In this document: in pieces, positions 9,135 to 18,503 of the stretch | How the letters are laid out: the number at the start of each line of letters is the position of its first letter | How positions within the stretch are numbered: the stretch's first letter is position 1 | Source of the DNA: JAAYCU01 sp964401335 | GTDB lineage: Bacteria; Planctomycetota; Phycisphaerae; UBA1845; PWPN01 | Assembly (NCBI GenBank): GCA_964401335.1 | Contig: CAYNYK010000004.1 | Location: 1 to 64,000, forward strand | DNA length: 64,000 nucleotides | Reading direction: 5' to 3' | Notes under the pieces: generated by a model | Seen by the model: the letters and a program-made list of their open reading frames with translations, nothing else | Told to the model about the DNA's origin: nothing | The model's database searches: none | Translations under genes and position numbers: made by a program

Positions 9135-10166
9135 TCAAGAAGAAAGGCTTATCATCCGTCCGGTACGGACGCTCTCGGCCTCGGCCAGGGCGATAGCTAC
9201 CGCCTCACGGCTTTGTTGGGGGGTGGATACTTGCGGCCGGCGATTCAGTTCAACGCAATCCAGAAAATACGTAATTTCATTTAAATAACCATCATCCGGC
9301 AACATTTCCGGTGTTTCCATGCCGCCATTAAGCAGAAAGACGGTCAACGGTTTGCCCGAAGCACAGTCCCAAACCACCCCCGCCTGTTCAAATAAGGCGG
9401 AGAAGCCCATATTGAAACCGTGTCCGGGCGGCATATCCCAATAGCCTTCAACCAATACGGGGACGTTGGAGGGATAGTGCCAGAATGAATAAATATGATC
9501 CACGCCGCGTCCGGGAGAATCGATCCCGATGGCCTGTACCGCCCGTGGCCGACCCAGCAGATGGTAAGCATAATCGGTGTCGTGGACATGCAGATCGAGG
9601 ACCATGCCTCCGGCGTTCTTTTCATCCATCAACCAGTTGTCCATGGCATAGAGGGGAAAGAAGGACTGGCGTCGAAGGTGCAACGATTTAAGCGGACCGA
9701 AACGCCCATCCTCGTAAACCTGTTTGAGCCATTGATACTCCGGCCAGAAACGAACACACTGGGCAATCATGAACTGACCCTTGGCTGACCGGGCGGCCTC
9801 GAGCATTCGATCACACTCTTCAACGGTACGGGCCATCGGCTTTTCGCAAAGCACGTGCTTGCCGGCTTTCAGGGCGGCCATCGCGACCTCGGCATGAAGA
9901 TAAGTGGGCAGACAAATGTCCACGAGGTCGATCTCGGGATCGGCCAGCAACTCGCGATAGTCGGCATAAGCCTTGAAGGTCTGACCGGCCTGCCGCCGGG
10001 TCTCCTTGATTTCAAGGTTGCCAACCACATTCTCGATCCTGCCCATCCGGCGGTCGGACTGCTTATCACACAACGCCACCAGCCGGGCCCGGTCGGCGAG
10101 CTTGAGCCAACTATTAAAATGAATTCGTCCGACAAAGCCGACCCCGATAATCCCTACGCCAACCAT
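9135..10166 (-). CDS. Gfo/Idh/MocA family NAD(P)-dependent oxidoreductase
   Basis: This 343-residue enzyme has the Rossmann motif GVGFVGRIHF at the N terminus and the CEKPMARTVEECDRM block, whose Lys is the usual catalytic residue of the family. The C-terminal half is the alpha/beta substrate-binding domain. The true start is the ATG at 10166, preceded by AGGAG; the open frame extends 55 codons further upstream but only into the neighbouring gene's 3' region. It lies 44 bp after a paralogue and 12 bp before the URO-D-like gene, all on the minus strand. The reaction is probably oxidation or reduction of a sugar or inositol derivative. The substrate cannot be read from the sequence. Confidence 0.85.
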   Translation of the reverse strand: MVGVGIIGVGFVGRIHFNSWLKLADRARLVALCDKQSDRRMGRIENVVGNLEIKETRRQAGQTFKAYADYRELLADPEIDLVDICLPTYLHAEVAMAALKAGKHVLCEKPMARTVEECDRMLEAARSAKGQFMIAQCVRFWPEYQWLKQVYEDGRFGPLKSLHLRRQSFFPLYAMDNWLMDEKNAGGMVLDLHVHDTDYAYHLLGRPRAVQAIGIDSPGRGVDHIYSFWHYPSNVPVLVEGYWDMPPGHGFNMGFSALFEQAGVVWDCASGKPLTVFLLNGGMETPEMLPDDGYLNEITYFLDCVELNRRPQVSTPQQSREAVAIALAEAESVRTGRMISLSS

Positions 10167-10210
10167 GTTGATACTCCTGTTCCGTGAAAATCCCTGCATT
10201 TTCAGGCGAC

Positions 10211-11239
10211 TCAAACGATTTTGACCGGTGTTCCGGTTCGCACGCTTTCGCCCTCGGCCAGAGCGAGGGCGACCGCTTCCCGGCTTTGACGGGGCGTGGA
10301 AATCTCCGGTTCTTTCCGCTGCTCGATGCAATCGAGGAAATAACCGATCTCCGCGGCGTATCCGTCAGCGGCGGGCAACTCCGGCGTTTCCGACCCTCCG
10401 CCGGCAGGGAATACGGTCAACGGCTTCCGGGATACCATATCCCACACGACACCCGCCTGCTCGAATAGTGCGCTGATTCCCGCGTTGAAAGGGAAGTCGG
10501 GCGGCATATCCCAATAGCCCTCCAAAACAACGGGCACATCTTTTTCGTAATGCCAGAGGGCGTAAATCCGATCGACACCGAATGGGGGATGATATATGCC
10601 CTGTACTTCGATCGCTTTCGGACGACCAAGCAGGAAAAGAGCGTAATCCACATCGTGAATATGCAAATCAAGGACCATACCGCCGGACAACTCCGGATTA
10701 GCAATCCAATTATTGAGGGTGTAACCTGGGCGGGCGGCCTGACGCCGCAGATGCAGGGCTTTTAGCCGGCCGTATTTTTTTGTATCCACCAGACGCTTGA
10801 GGTAAACATACTCCGGCCAGAAGCGGGTACATTGAGCAACCATGAATTTCCGATCGGTTTTCTCCGCGGCGGCGATCATGGCATCGCATTCGGCAACGGT
10901 GCGAGCCATCGGTTTTTCGCAGAGCACGTGTTTGCCCGCCGCCAAAGCAGCCACGGCGACCTCACGATGCAGAAAAGTCGGGGCGCAGATGTCGATAAGG
11001 TCAATATCCGGATCGGTTAAAAGTTCCCGATAATCGGAACAGGGCTTGACCTCGCTGAAATCACGTTGGACGGCACCGGCATCGCCGAGGTTGCCGATAG
11101 CATCCTTCCAGTCACCGATCCGCCGGCCGGCCTCCTGGTCACAAAGGGCCGCAACCCGGACACGAGCGGCGAGCTTCTGGTATGCATCAAAATGCATCCG
11201 CCCCATGAAACCCGCCCCGACAATACCCACACGAACCAT
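10211..11239 (-). CDS. Gfo/Idh/MocA family NAD(P)-dependent oxidoreductase, paralogue
   Basis: This 342-residue enzyme is the first gene of the minus-strand operon. It carries GAGFMGRMHF and CEKPMARTVAECDAM in the same positions as the downstream paralogue, and shares blocks such as ALFEQAGVVWD and QSREAVALALAE. The ATG at 11239 follows AGGGAG and fits the Rossmann fold; the longer open frame is ignored. Two paralogues in one operon suggest either two successive redox steps or a hetero-oligomer. Its promoter must lie in the 199-bp divergent gap shared with the MoxR cluster, but I see no convincing minus-strand boxes. Confidence 0.85.
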   Translation of the reverse strand: MVRVGIVGAGFMGRMHFDAYQKLAARVRVAALCDQEAGRRIGDWKDAIGNLGDAGAVQRDFSEVKPCSDYRELLTDPDIDLIDICAPTFLHREVAVAALAAGKHVLCEKPMARTVAECDAMIAAAEKTDRKFMVAQCTRFWPEYVYLKRLVDTKKYGRLKALHLRRQAARPGYTLNNWIANPELSGGMVLDLHIHDVDYALFLLGRPKAIEVQGIYHPPFGVDRIYALWHYEKDVPVVLEGYWDMPPDFPFNAGISALFEQAGVVWDMVSRKPLTVFPAGGGSETPELPAADGYAAEIGYFLDCIEQRKEPEISTPRQSREAVALALAEGESVRTGTPVKIV

Positions 11240-11360
11240 CGTTAATCTCCCTGGCGGTAACTCCCCAAAAAACCATTCCAATCAAGGGTATGGTACAACG
11301 GACAGCGAGATTGGGAAAGAAGCTGCTGGAATCCGGCAATTCATCGGGCCAGTGCATGAA

Positions 11361-11390
11361 TTGAACCATGGTCCGAATCTACAGTATAAT
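11361..11390 (+). promoter_or_regulatory. candidate promoter of the MoxR-DUF58 supercluster
   Basis: TTGAAC at 11361-11366 and a perfect TATAAT at 11385-11390 are separated by 18 bp. The first MoxR start codon lies 48 bases downstream. This is the best sigma-70-like match in the window. Confidence 0.55.
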
Positions 11391-11438
11391 GGACGCGAGG
11401 TCCGTAATGACTTGGGGGCAACCGAGAGGGTAGTGAAC

Positions 11439-12401
11439 ATGTCGATGAAACTCGATCTGGTGAATGATCCTTTGTTAGGGCATCTGGCGGCCTTGAGGGA
11501 TAATATTCATCGCGTTTTTTTCGGTAAGCCGGCGGTGGTGAACCAGATTCTGATCGGCCTGATGAGCCGCGGGCATCTGTTGATCGAGGACGTACCGGGA
11601 GTCGGCAAGACAGTCCTGGCCCGGACCCTGGCCCGCAGTCTGGATTTAAGTTTTTCGAGGATACAATTAACACCGGACATGCTTCCGTCGGACATTATCG
11701 GGGTAAGCATTTACGATACGACCGCCGGAACGTTCGATTTCAAGAAAGGCCCTATTTTCGCCAACATCGTCCTGGCCGATGAAATCAACCGGACCACCCC
11801 GCGAACGCAATCGGCCCTGCTCGAAGCGATGAATGAAGCTCAAGTCAGCGTGGATGGCCGTACTCTGAAACTGGATCAGCCATTTCTGGTCATGGCCACC
11901 CAGAACCCGTTTGAGTTCGAGGGTACCTATTTTCTGCCGGAGAATCAGTTGGATCGGTTCGCCATGCGTATTCGCATCGGCTATCCATCGCGCGAGGTGG
12001 AAACACGCATTCTGCATGAACAACCCGCCACAGTGGCTTTGGAAGCCCTCCAGCCGGTGATGCGGAAGGCGGAACTGATCGCCATTCAGGATCGAGTAAC
12101 CCTAGTCCGCGTTGACGACGCCTTAATGGGTTACGCCTTGGATTTGATTGAGTTGACCCGGAGTCACGAATATTTTGAGGTGGGAGTCTCCCCGCGGGGC
12201 ACGATAGCCTTGATTCGAGCGGCCCAGGCCCAAGCCCTATTGACCGGACGGGATTACGTGATTCCCGACGACATCAAAACGCTGTTCGTCCCCGTTTGTG
12301 CCCATCGCGTGGTCTGCAAGAGTTTTTTACATGAAGGCCAACCCATCGGAGCCGAAAGGGTCATGACGGACATTCTCCGACAGGTGACCGTACCCGATTA
12401 A
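11439..12401 (+). CDS. MoxR family AAA+ ATPase (module 1)
   Basis: This 320-residue cytoplasmic ATPase has Walker A EDVPGVGKT (about residues 50-58), Walker B VLADEINR, and the MoxR-typical NPFEFEGTYFLPENQLDRF block. MoxR proteins act as chaperone-like ATPases, usually with DUF58 and vWA proteins, to mature extracytoplasmic or enzyme complexes. The start is set at 11439 because GAGAGGG lies 8 bases upstream; an in-frame GTG at 11433 and ATG at 11445 are alternatives. The open frame upstream to 11046 overlaps the divergent operon and is not used. It is followed by a DUF58 gene after 36 bp and then a transglutaminase gene, the usual order of this module. Confidence 0.9.
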   Translation: MSMKLDLVNDPLLGHLAALRDNIHRVFFGKPAVVNQILIGLMSRGHLLIEDVPGVGKTVLARTLARSLDLSFSRIQLTPDMLPSDIIGVSIYDTTAGTFDFKKGPIFANIVLADEINRTTPRTQSALLEAMNEAQVSVDGRTLKLDQPFLVMATQNPFEFEGTYFLPENQLDRFAMRIRIGYPSREVETRILHEQPATVALEALQPVMRKAELIAIQDRVTLVRVDDALMGYALDLIELTRSHEYFEVGVSPRGTIALIRAAQAQALLTGRDYVIPDDIKTLFVPVCAHRVVCKSFLHEGQPIGAERVMTDILRQVTVPD

Positions 12402-12437
12402 TCGGGCGATCCTGATTCGAGATAAGTTGTGTTTCCC

Positions 12438-13697
12438 ATGAGCACCGACGGTTCAGTTCGTATCCTTTGCACGATGCCACTTAAGGGGGTTACCGGGGCG
12501 GCGCAACATCGCCCCGCATGGTGGGGATTGCGCATCACCTTCGCGGGGCTGCTTTGCGTAACGGTCCTGGCGACGGTGACCATGGCGGCGATGAACAGCG
12601 AGGCGAATCTGCTCCTGTTGTTGACCACCATCGGCTGCGGTTTGCTGATGGTTAATGCCATGTGGGCCGTCTGGTCGGTCAGTCGCGTGGGGGTCGAGCG
12701 TATTCTTCCTGAAGCCGTGATAGCCGGCCGGCCTTTTTCGATCGCCTATGTGTTGCGTAATCCCCGTCGCTGGTTTCGATGCTGGGGATTATTGATCGGA
12801 GAGGTCCCGATGGGGAGGGGCAATCCGGTACGAAACCGATGCTTCGTAGCTTTTCTCGATCCCGGCCAGGAGCAGCGGATCGAGGGGTGGCAGATCGTGC
12901 CATATCGCGGGCGTCTCCGATTGAAGGGGATTCGGGTACAATCACGTTTTCCTTTCGGATTGTTTTCCTGCACGGTGGACTATGGGGCGCCTGCTGAGCT
13001 GATCGTCTATCCGGCCATCGGCCGCTTCCGCCGCGATCCCTGGCGCGAAGGCCTGATGACTCCCTCCAAGGGGCCTTCCACGCCTCAACGCGAGGCGATT
13101 CGCGACGAGTTTTTTGGGCTACGCGAGTATCGGCAGGGAGACAATTATCGCTGGATCCACTGGCGTCGTTCCGCTTCCACCGGTGAACTGCTCGTTCGCG
13201 AAATGCGCTCGGTCCAGCGTCGCGAAATGGTGGTCATCGTGGATCCCTGGCCTGAGCAGGGAAGCTCCGGCAATTTGCCAGGCAGGGACCGTTTCCATCC
13301 GCCGGCCGAACAAATCATCAGTGCCGCCGCCGCCGCCATCTGTGACGGTCTGGCTCGCGGTTATCGAGTGGGGCTGGTCGGGCGGGCGGCCAACCCTGCC
13401 CTCATTCCAATGGCAGGTGGACACATACATCGCCAGCGTCTCTTGCGGGAGTTAGCCTTATTGAACCCCGGCGCCTCCGATCGTTTGACCGATCTGATGG
13501 CCCGTGTGCCATGGGCGTCTGCCTGGCAGGCGCGAACGGTCGTTTGCACACCTCGTTTGTCCAGCGAGCACGAAACGTTCATCCGCTATCTACGTCGCAA
13601 GGCCGAGGCCGTGATCGTTCTTTGTCCGGAATGGGGGAATTTCACGGCCCTGGTGGATCTGGGAGACTCGTTGAACGACGAACGGAGGGGCCCATGA
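12438..13697 (+). CDS. DUF58 domain membrane protein (module 1)
   Basis: This 419-residue protein has two membrane helices at about residues 30-75, a beta-rich middle, and the DUF58 hallmark FGLREYRQGDNYRWIHW. The following vWA-like domain reads VVIVDPWPEQG where an intact MIDAS would have DxSxS, so metal binding is probably lost. Family members pair with MoxR ATPases. The stop codon overlaps the start of the next gene in ATGA, so translation is coupled to the transglutaminase. The ATG at 12438 has no clear ribosome site; GTG 12429 and ATG 12474 are possible starts. Confidence 0.85.
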   Translation: MSTDGSVRILCTMPLKGVTGAAQHRPAWWGLRITFAGLLCVTVLATVTMAAMNSEANLLLLLTTIGCGLLMVNAMWAVWSVSRVGVERILPEAVIAGRPFSIAYVLRNPRRWFRCWGLLIGEVPMGRGNPVRNRCFVAFLDPGQEQRIEGWQIVPYRGRLRLKGIRVQSRFPFGLFSCTVDYGAPAELIVYPAIGRFRRDPWREGLMTPSKGPSTPQREAIRDEFFGLREYRQGDNYRWIHWRRSASTGELLVREMRSVQRREMVVIVDPWPEQGSSGNLPGRDRFHPPAEQIISAAAAAICDGLARGYRVGLVGRAANPALIPMAGGHIHRQRLLRELALLNPGASDRLTDLMARVPWASAWQARTVVCTPRLSSEHETFIRYLRRKAEAVIVLCPEWGNFTALVDLGDSLNDERRGP

Positions 13698-16018
13698 CCA
13701 CCCGACGCGGCTTATTTTGGTCGGAAATGGTTCTGCTGCTGGCCGTTACATGGTCTCTGGCCGTTGCGGAAGAAAAAACCTGGTACGCCACGGTCGTTTC
13801 GCTACTTTGCGCGGTAGCCGGCGGATGGACCCTGACCGGTCGAAAACCGCTTTTATCGGGACGAAGCAGCGCCGTGCTGATTGTAGCTGGGTTTCTATTC
13901 ATGATCGCGGATTATGTGTGGTTCGGCGCTCTCCCCGTCATCACTCTTTCACATTTCATGATCTTATTCTGTGTCTGCAAACTGCTTGCGGAACGATCGC
14001 TTCGGGACGATGGACAATTCCTGTTGCTTTGTTTGTTCATGCTGGTCGTTTCCGCGGTGACCAGTGGCAACATGCTGTTTCCGGTAACGTTGTTCCTTTA
14101 TCTGACCGTGGGGGTATACGCCTGGTCACGCTTTTACCTTTTGTGGCTGGAACATGAATCAGGACGGCACACGAAAAGGCTTGTTGCGCAGAAAACGGAT
14201 ACGCAGAGCGTTCCATGGGCAAGGCACCTGTTTTACGGCGCCGTCGCGTTATCAGCGACGAATTCCCTGATCATAGGCACGGCGCTTTTCATCATTTGCC
14301 CACGCGTGGGGGCAGGGGCCTTTTTCGGTCAAGCCGAATCGTCCCTGTCCGGACGCAGTGTCGGCGGGTTCAGTCCGACCGTGGATTTTGAGCATCGAGA
14401 GAGTATTCAAGAGTCGGAACAACCGGTGATGCGGGTGCAGATCAAGATCGACGACCAAGGGTCCGGGCCGGTGGACGAATCTCTTCTCTATTTTCGTGGA
14501 TCGGTGCTCAACCAATACGGCCTCGTCTTTTCCCGATACGGAACCAACCTGAAATGGCGTTGGGAATCACGGCGACTCTGCGGCGTGCAGAATTTCCGGC
14601 TGTTGGCATCGCCGGAATACGGGCAGGGAGTCGGGCTGTTGCCCGATATCGAGCCCACCCCCTCTGCTCCATTTCGTACGATTACGCAATATTATTGGAT
14701 GCAACCCAATCTTAATCAACTTCTGTTCACGTGTTATCCGCCCCTGTGGATCGGATCGAACGATTTCGACAAACTGCGCAAATGGATTGACGGCCAGGAA
14801 CTCCAAGTGGAGAACATGCCGACCAAGGGAGTTCGCTACGTGGTCCGGTCAGCCTGGCCTTCGGAATTGCCGGCTAAGGTGTTGCACGCTCTGGAAGAGG
14901 AGCGCTCCATTAATCCTCGTGAATTTGTCACCTTGCCGGACCCTCCCTTGCCTCGACAAAAGGAAATCATGGCCCTGATCGGGCAGGAAATCGGTGACCC
15001 TGATTCCTTTCGGCGTCCCGAACAGATGGAGCTGTTTGCCCGCCGGATCGAGGCTTTCCTGCGTTCGGAATTATTCAGTTACACGCTGGATCCGCCCTTG
15101 TTAAAGGCAGACGAGGAACCGATTGGCAAATTTCTACTCGACACGCGCCGCGGCCATTGTGAGTATTTTGCATCGGCCATGGTCTTGATGTGCCAATTCA
15201 GCGGACTCACCGCTCGGTTGGTGACCGGATATCGGGGCGGCGACTTCAATCCGATAGGGAATTTCTACCTTGTCCGGGCCAAGCACGCACATTCATGGGT
15301 GGAGGTGTATATCCCGGGGAAAGACTGGGTCATTTTCGATCCTACGCCGGGGCTGGATCGTTTACAGCGCGGGAAAACCAAATGGTTGCCCGTCTTCGAC
15401 AATCTATTTGATTATCTGCAGTTCTGCTGGGTTACGGAGGTCATGTCCTTTGATGCCCAAAGCCGTGCGAATATTTTCAGACGATGCAGAGAATGGCTTC
15501 TGCGTCCGACGCTTAATCAGCAGACGGTGGTGGGGGCGATCGCCGCCTTTGTGAAGGAGTTGTTCGGTGGCACGCTTCCGCTTAGTCGGCGGGAACGGGC
15601 CATTTACTGGGTGTTCGCTTTGTTGGCCGTGGCCGGGACGGTGATGGTCGGGTATGCGTTGGCGTTGATCGGCCAATGGGCAGTCCCGCGTTTGAGACGG
15701 TTGTTGCAGTCGCGGGCGGTACGTGATTCATTGGTCATGGAAGTCGAATTTTACAGGCGGTTTTGCCATTTGTTACACGATCTGGGACTCACCAGACGGG
15801 ACGAGCAAACCCCCGCCGAGTTTGCCGCCGAGTTGGCTGAACACTATGCCGATTTTAGCGAGGCTCCCGATCTGGTGCGGGCATATTACGAAGTGGCCTA
15901 TGGTCGACGCTCCTTGAGCACGGAACGTCAGACCCGCATCCATACTTTCCTGCGGCGACTTAAGCGGCTTAAACGCAACAGATTCCTTACGACGCCGTCA
16001 GCAAACATTTCCGCCTAA
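13694..16018 (+). CDS. TgpA-like membrane transglutaminase (module 1)
   Basis: This 774-residue protein has an N-terminal block of membrane helices (residues 1-200, DUF3488-like), a periplasmic transglutaminase-like domain, one more membrane helix near residue 640, and a cytoplasmic DUF4129-like tail. The catalytic triad is visible: Cys489 in GHCEYFA, His533 in KHAHSWVEV and Asp549 in IFDPTPG, with normal family spacing. The start overlaps the DUF58 stop (ATGA) and follows GGAGGGG. Proteins of this type are found beside MoxR and DUF58 and are thought to cut or cross-link envelope proteins or peptides. The exact substrate is unknown. Confidence 0.9.
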   Translation: MTTRRGLFWSEMVLLLAVTWSLAVAEEKTWYATVVSLLCAVAGGWTLTGRKPLLSGRSSAVLIVAGFLFMIADYVWFGALPVITLSHFMILFCVCKLLAERSLRDDGQFLLLCLFMLVVSAVTSGNMLFPVTLFLYLTVGVYAWSRFYLLWLEHESGRHTKRLVAQKTDTQSVPWARHLFYGAVALSATNSLIIGTALFIICPRVGAGAFFGQAESSLSGRSVGGFSPTVDFEHRESIQESEQPVMRVQIKIDDQGSGPVDESLLYFRGSVLNQYGLVFSRYGTNLKWRWESRRLCGVQNFRLLASPEYGQGVGLLPDIEPTPSAPFRTITQYYWMQPNLNQLLFTCYPPLWIGSNDFDKLRKWIDGQELQVENMPTKGVRYVVRSAWPSELPAKVLHALEEERSINPREFVTLPDPPLPRQKEIMALIGQEIGDPDSFRRPEQMELFARRIEAFLRSELFSYTLDPPLLKADEEPIGKFLLDTRRGHCEYFASAMVLMCQFSGLTARLVTGYRGGDFNPIGNFYLVRAKHAHSWVEVYIPGKDWVIFDPTPGLDRLQRGKTKWLPVFDNLFDYLQFCWVTEVMSFDAQSRANIFRRCREWLLRPTLNQQTVVGAIAAFVKELFGGTLPLSRRERAIYWVFALLAVAGTVMVGYALALIGQWAVPRLRRLLQSRAVRDSLVMEVEFYRRFCHLLHDLGLTRRDEQTPAEFAAELAEHYADFSEAPDLVRAYYEVAYGRRSLSTERQTRIHTFLRRLKRLKRNRFLTTPSANISA

Positions 16019-16147
16019 TGCGGACTGTCCACCACAAAATCAATGTCCGGCGATCCCTCGTACTTCCACACGCCAAGTACTTCGCGGCAAAGGGGATACC
16101 GCCCCATACACAGACGAGACAAGGGGGAGATTTTCTGCGATAATTGT

Positions 16148-17230
16148 ATGATAGGTGGTATGATGAAGGGTACGAAAATCGGTCATGCCGGGTTTCGGAT
16201 GTTCACGATTGTTTGGGTGCCCGCCGTGGCGCTGCTCCCAGCACGAGCGGACGAGCTGCCGCGTTTGCCTCCCCTGATTACACCGGCGACGCAGGAGGCG
16301 ATCCAGCGCGGGCTGGACTACCTGGCTCGCACGCAAAATCGGGAGGGGGCTTGGCGAAACGCCGGGTACGCGGGCGAATATCCCGTGGCCATGACCGCCC
16401 TGGCCGGTCTGGCCCTGCTGGCCAATGGGAATACCTGCACCCAGGGCAAATATGCCCCGAATGTCAACCGGGCCATGAACTATCTGCTCGATTCGGCCCG
16501 GCCGGATGGATTGATCGCTCGTATCGAGGAAGAAAGCCGTTCCATGCACGGACACGGGTTCGCCATGTTGTTCCTCGGCGAGTTGTACGGCATGGAAAGC
16601 GAGATCGACAAGCAGGAGCGGATTCGCCAGGTGCTCAACCGGGCGGTACAACTGACCGCGCGCAGCCAAAGCCAGTTGGGCGGCTGGTTGTATACGCCCG
16701 ACTCGCGCGGCGACGAGGGTTCGGTTACCGTTACACAATTGCAGGGTCTGCGAGCCTGCCGCAATGCCGGAGTGGCCGTCCCGAAAACAACCATCGATAG
16801 GGCGCTGGAATATCTGGAAAAATCCGTGCTGCCCGACGGGGGTATCGCCTACCGGGCAGGCATGGGGGGGGCGAGCCGTCCGCCGATCACCGCCGCCGCC
16901 GTAGCCTGCTGGTACAACGCCGGCGACTACCAAAACCCATTTGCGGTCAAGGCCCGCGAATATTGCAAGGCCAATGTCGGCCGGGGGCTCGATGGGGGCC
17001 GGAACTGGGGACATTACTATTATGCCCATTTGTACATGGGCCAGATCATGTGGCTCAGCGGGGAAGAGGATTGGAACTGGTATTTTCCCAGCATGCGCGA
17101 TCAACTGCTCACGCGGCAGATGCCGGACGGGTCATGGATGGGCGACTCGGTCGGCAAAGTGTACGGGACCGCTATCGCTCTGACCGTGTTACAGATACCC
17201 TACGGCTATCTGCCGATCTTGCAGCGATAG
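16148..17230 (+). CDS. secreted prenyltransferase/squalene-oxidase-repeat toroid protein
   Basis: This protein of about 360 residues begins with a likely signal peptide ending near LLPARA. It continues as alpha-alpha repeats of the terpenoid-cyclase/prenyltransferase toroid type, with QW-like elements GGWLYTPDS and DGSWMGD and Trp-rich YYYAHLYMGQIMW. The DxDD motif of squalene-hopene cyclases is absent, so it is unlikely to cyclise triterpenes. Such secreted toroid proteins are frequent in Planctomycetota with unknown roles. It lies between the two MoxR modules, 130 bp after the transglutaminase. Start candidates are ATG 16148, 16160 and 16163; AGGTGG favours the later two, but none is certain. 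Confidence 0.75.
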   Translation: MIGGMMKGTKIGHAGFRMFTIVWVPAVALLPARADELPRLPPLITPATQEAIQRGLDYLARTQNREGAWRNAGYAGEYPVAMTALAGLALLANGNTCTQGKYAPNVNRAMNYLLDSARPDGLIARIEEESRSMHGHGFAMLFLGELYGMESEIDKQERIRQVLNRAVQLTARSQSQLGGWLYTPDSRGDEGSVTVTQLQGLRACRNAGVAVPKTTIDRALEYLEKSVLPDGGIAYRAGMGGASRPPITAAAVACWYNAGDYQNPFAVKAREYCKANVGRGLDGGRNWGHYYYAHLYMGQIMWLSGEEDWNWYFPSMRDQLLTRQMPDGSWMGDSVGKVYGTAIALTVLQIPYGYLPILQR

Positions 17231-17315
17231 GGAAACAATCGGTGGGAGATCGATGGCCAGGTGTGCCTTATCGTAACGTATGGATTGCATGGGAAGGAGA
17301 GATTGTCAACGCTTC

Positions 17316-17336
17316 CCCACCTTCGGAGAAGGTGGG
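17316..17336. repeat. perfect palindromic hairpin in the gap between the two MoxR modules
   Basis: CCCACCTTC-GGA-GAAGGTGGG forms a 9-bp stem with a 3-base loop. No T-run follows, so it is a poor terminator. It looks like one copy of a short dispersed palindrome. Just downstream, 17350-17370 carries a short direct repeat of GCTGACC. Confidence 0.6.
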
Positions 17337-17408
17337 CCACCCGATGCTGATCGCTGACCGCTGACCGCTGAATACTGATTGCTTAACGCTTTTTCGAGGT
17401 TTTCATCA

Positions 17409-18503
17409 ATGAATGATGCGTCTTACAACAATCCGAAGCCTTCGATAGATACACCGACGGGCCATGATGAGGCGGCGGTCGCGACCTTGCGCAATGCGTA
17501 TGCGGATATCCGCCGCGAGCTGGGCCGAGTCATCGTCGGCCAGGAAACGGTCATCGAACAACTGTTGATCGCCCTGTTCGCCGGCGGGCATTGCATTTTG
17601 GAGGGTGTACCGGGTCTGGCCAAGACGTTGATGATCTCCACCCTGGCCAAAGCGCTAGATCTGACTTTCTCGCGGATTCAGTTTACCCCGGACCTCATGC
17701 CGGCGGACATTACCGGCACGGAAGTTCTGCAGGAGGACAAGACCAGCGGGACTCGCACGTTCCGATTTCTCAAGGGGCCGGTCTTTGCCAACGTCGTGTT
17801 GGCCGACGAGATCAACCGCACACCGCCCAAGACTCAGGCCGCCCTGCTGGAAGCCATGCAGGAACGCCAAGTGACCGCCGGCGGATCACGCCATTGTCTG
17901 GAGCCGCCTTTCTTCGTACTGGCGACCCAGAACCCGATCGAGCAGGAAGGCACTTACCCGCTTCCGGAAGCGCAGCAAGACCGGTTCATGTTCAAAATCT
18001 TCGTTGGATATCCCAGTTACGAAGAGGAATTACTCATCGCGGAGCGGACGGGGGCGGACATTGCCCATGCCATCGAGACCATCCCGGCGGTTTTGACCGC
18101 CCGGCAGGTGTTGGACCTTCAGGAAACGGTACGCCGCGTACCGGCGGCCCAAACCGTGGTCCAGCACGCGCTTGATCTGGCCCGGCGTACGCGGCCGCAC
18201 GAACCGCAGGCCCCCGCTCTGATCCGCCAGATGGTCACCTGGGGGGCCGGCCCGCGGGCGGTACAGTTCATGATGCTGGCGGCCAAGGCCCGGGCCTTAT
18301 TGCACGGCCGCTGCCATGCCGCTCTCGAGGATGTGCGGGCGATGGCGCACCCGGTACTGCGGCATCGCATCGTCACCAATTTCTCGGCCGAAGCCGAGGG
18401 ATACACGACCGACCGGATTATCGACGAATTGTTGAAACAGACTCCAGCCCATGAATCTACGTTGACCCAAGATGGCCGATTACAGAAAGTACTTGAAACC
18501 TGA
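17409..18503 (+). CDS. MoxR family AAA+ ATPase (module 2)
   Basis: This 364-residue ATPase has the MoxR variant Walker A EGVPGLAKT, Walker B VLADEINR and the NPIEQEGTYPLPEAQQDRF sensor block. It is clearly related to the module 1 ATPase but not a recent copy. The ATG at 17409 follows GAGG by 9 bases; the open frame upstream starts with TTG and lacks support. Its last 32 bases overlap the start of the DUF58 gene, a strong sign of co-translation. It probably drives assembly or remodelling of the vWA membrane proteins encoded downstream. Confidence 0.92.
   Translation: MNDASYNNPKPSIDTPTGHDEAAVATLRNAYADIRRELGRVIVGQETVIEQLLIALFAGGHCILEGVPGLAKTLMISTLAKALDLTFSRIQFTPDLMPADITGTEVLQEDKTSGTRTFRFLKGPVFANVVLADEINRTPPKTQAALLEAMQERQVTAGGSRHCLEPPFFVLATQNPIEQEGTYPLPEAQQDRFMFKIFVGYPSYEEELLIAERTGADIAHAIETIPAVLTARQVLDLQETVRRVPAAQTVVQHALDLARRTRPHEPQAPALIRQMVTWGAGPRAVQFMMLAAKARALLHGRCHAALEDVRAMAHPVLRHRIVTNFSAEAEGYTTDRIIDELLKQTPAHESTLTQDGRLQKVLET

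Noticed and set aside
16148..17230. Squalene-hopene cyclase
   Set aside because: The DxDD catalytic motif is missing and the protein has a signal peptide.
17316..17336. Rho-independent terminator after the toroid-protein gene
   Set aside because: The stem is perfect but no T-run follows; it fits a dispersed palindrome better.
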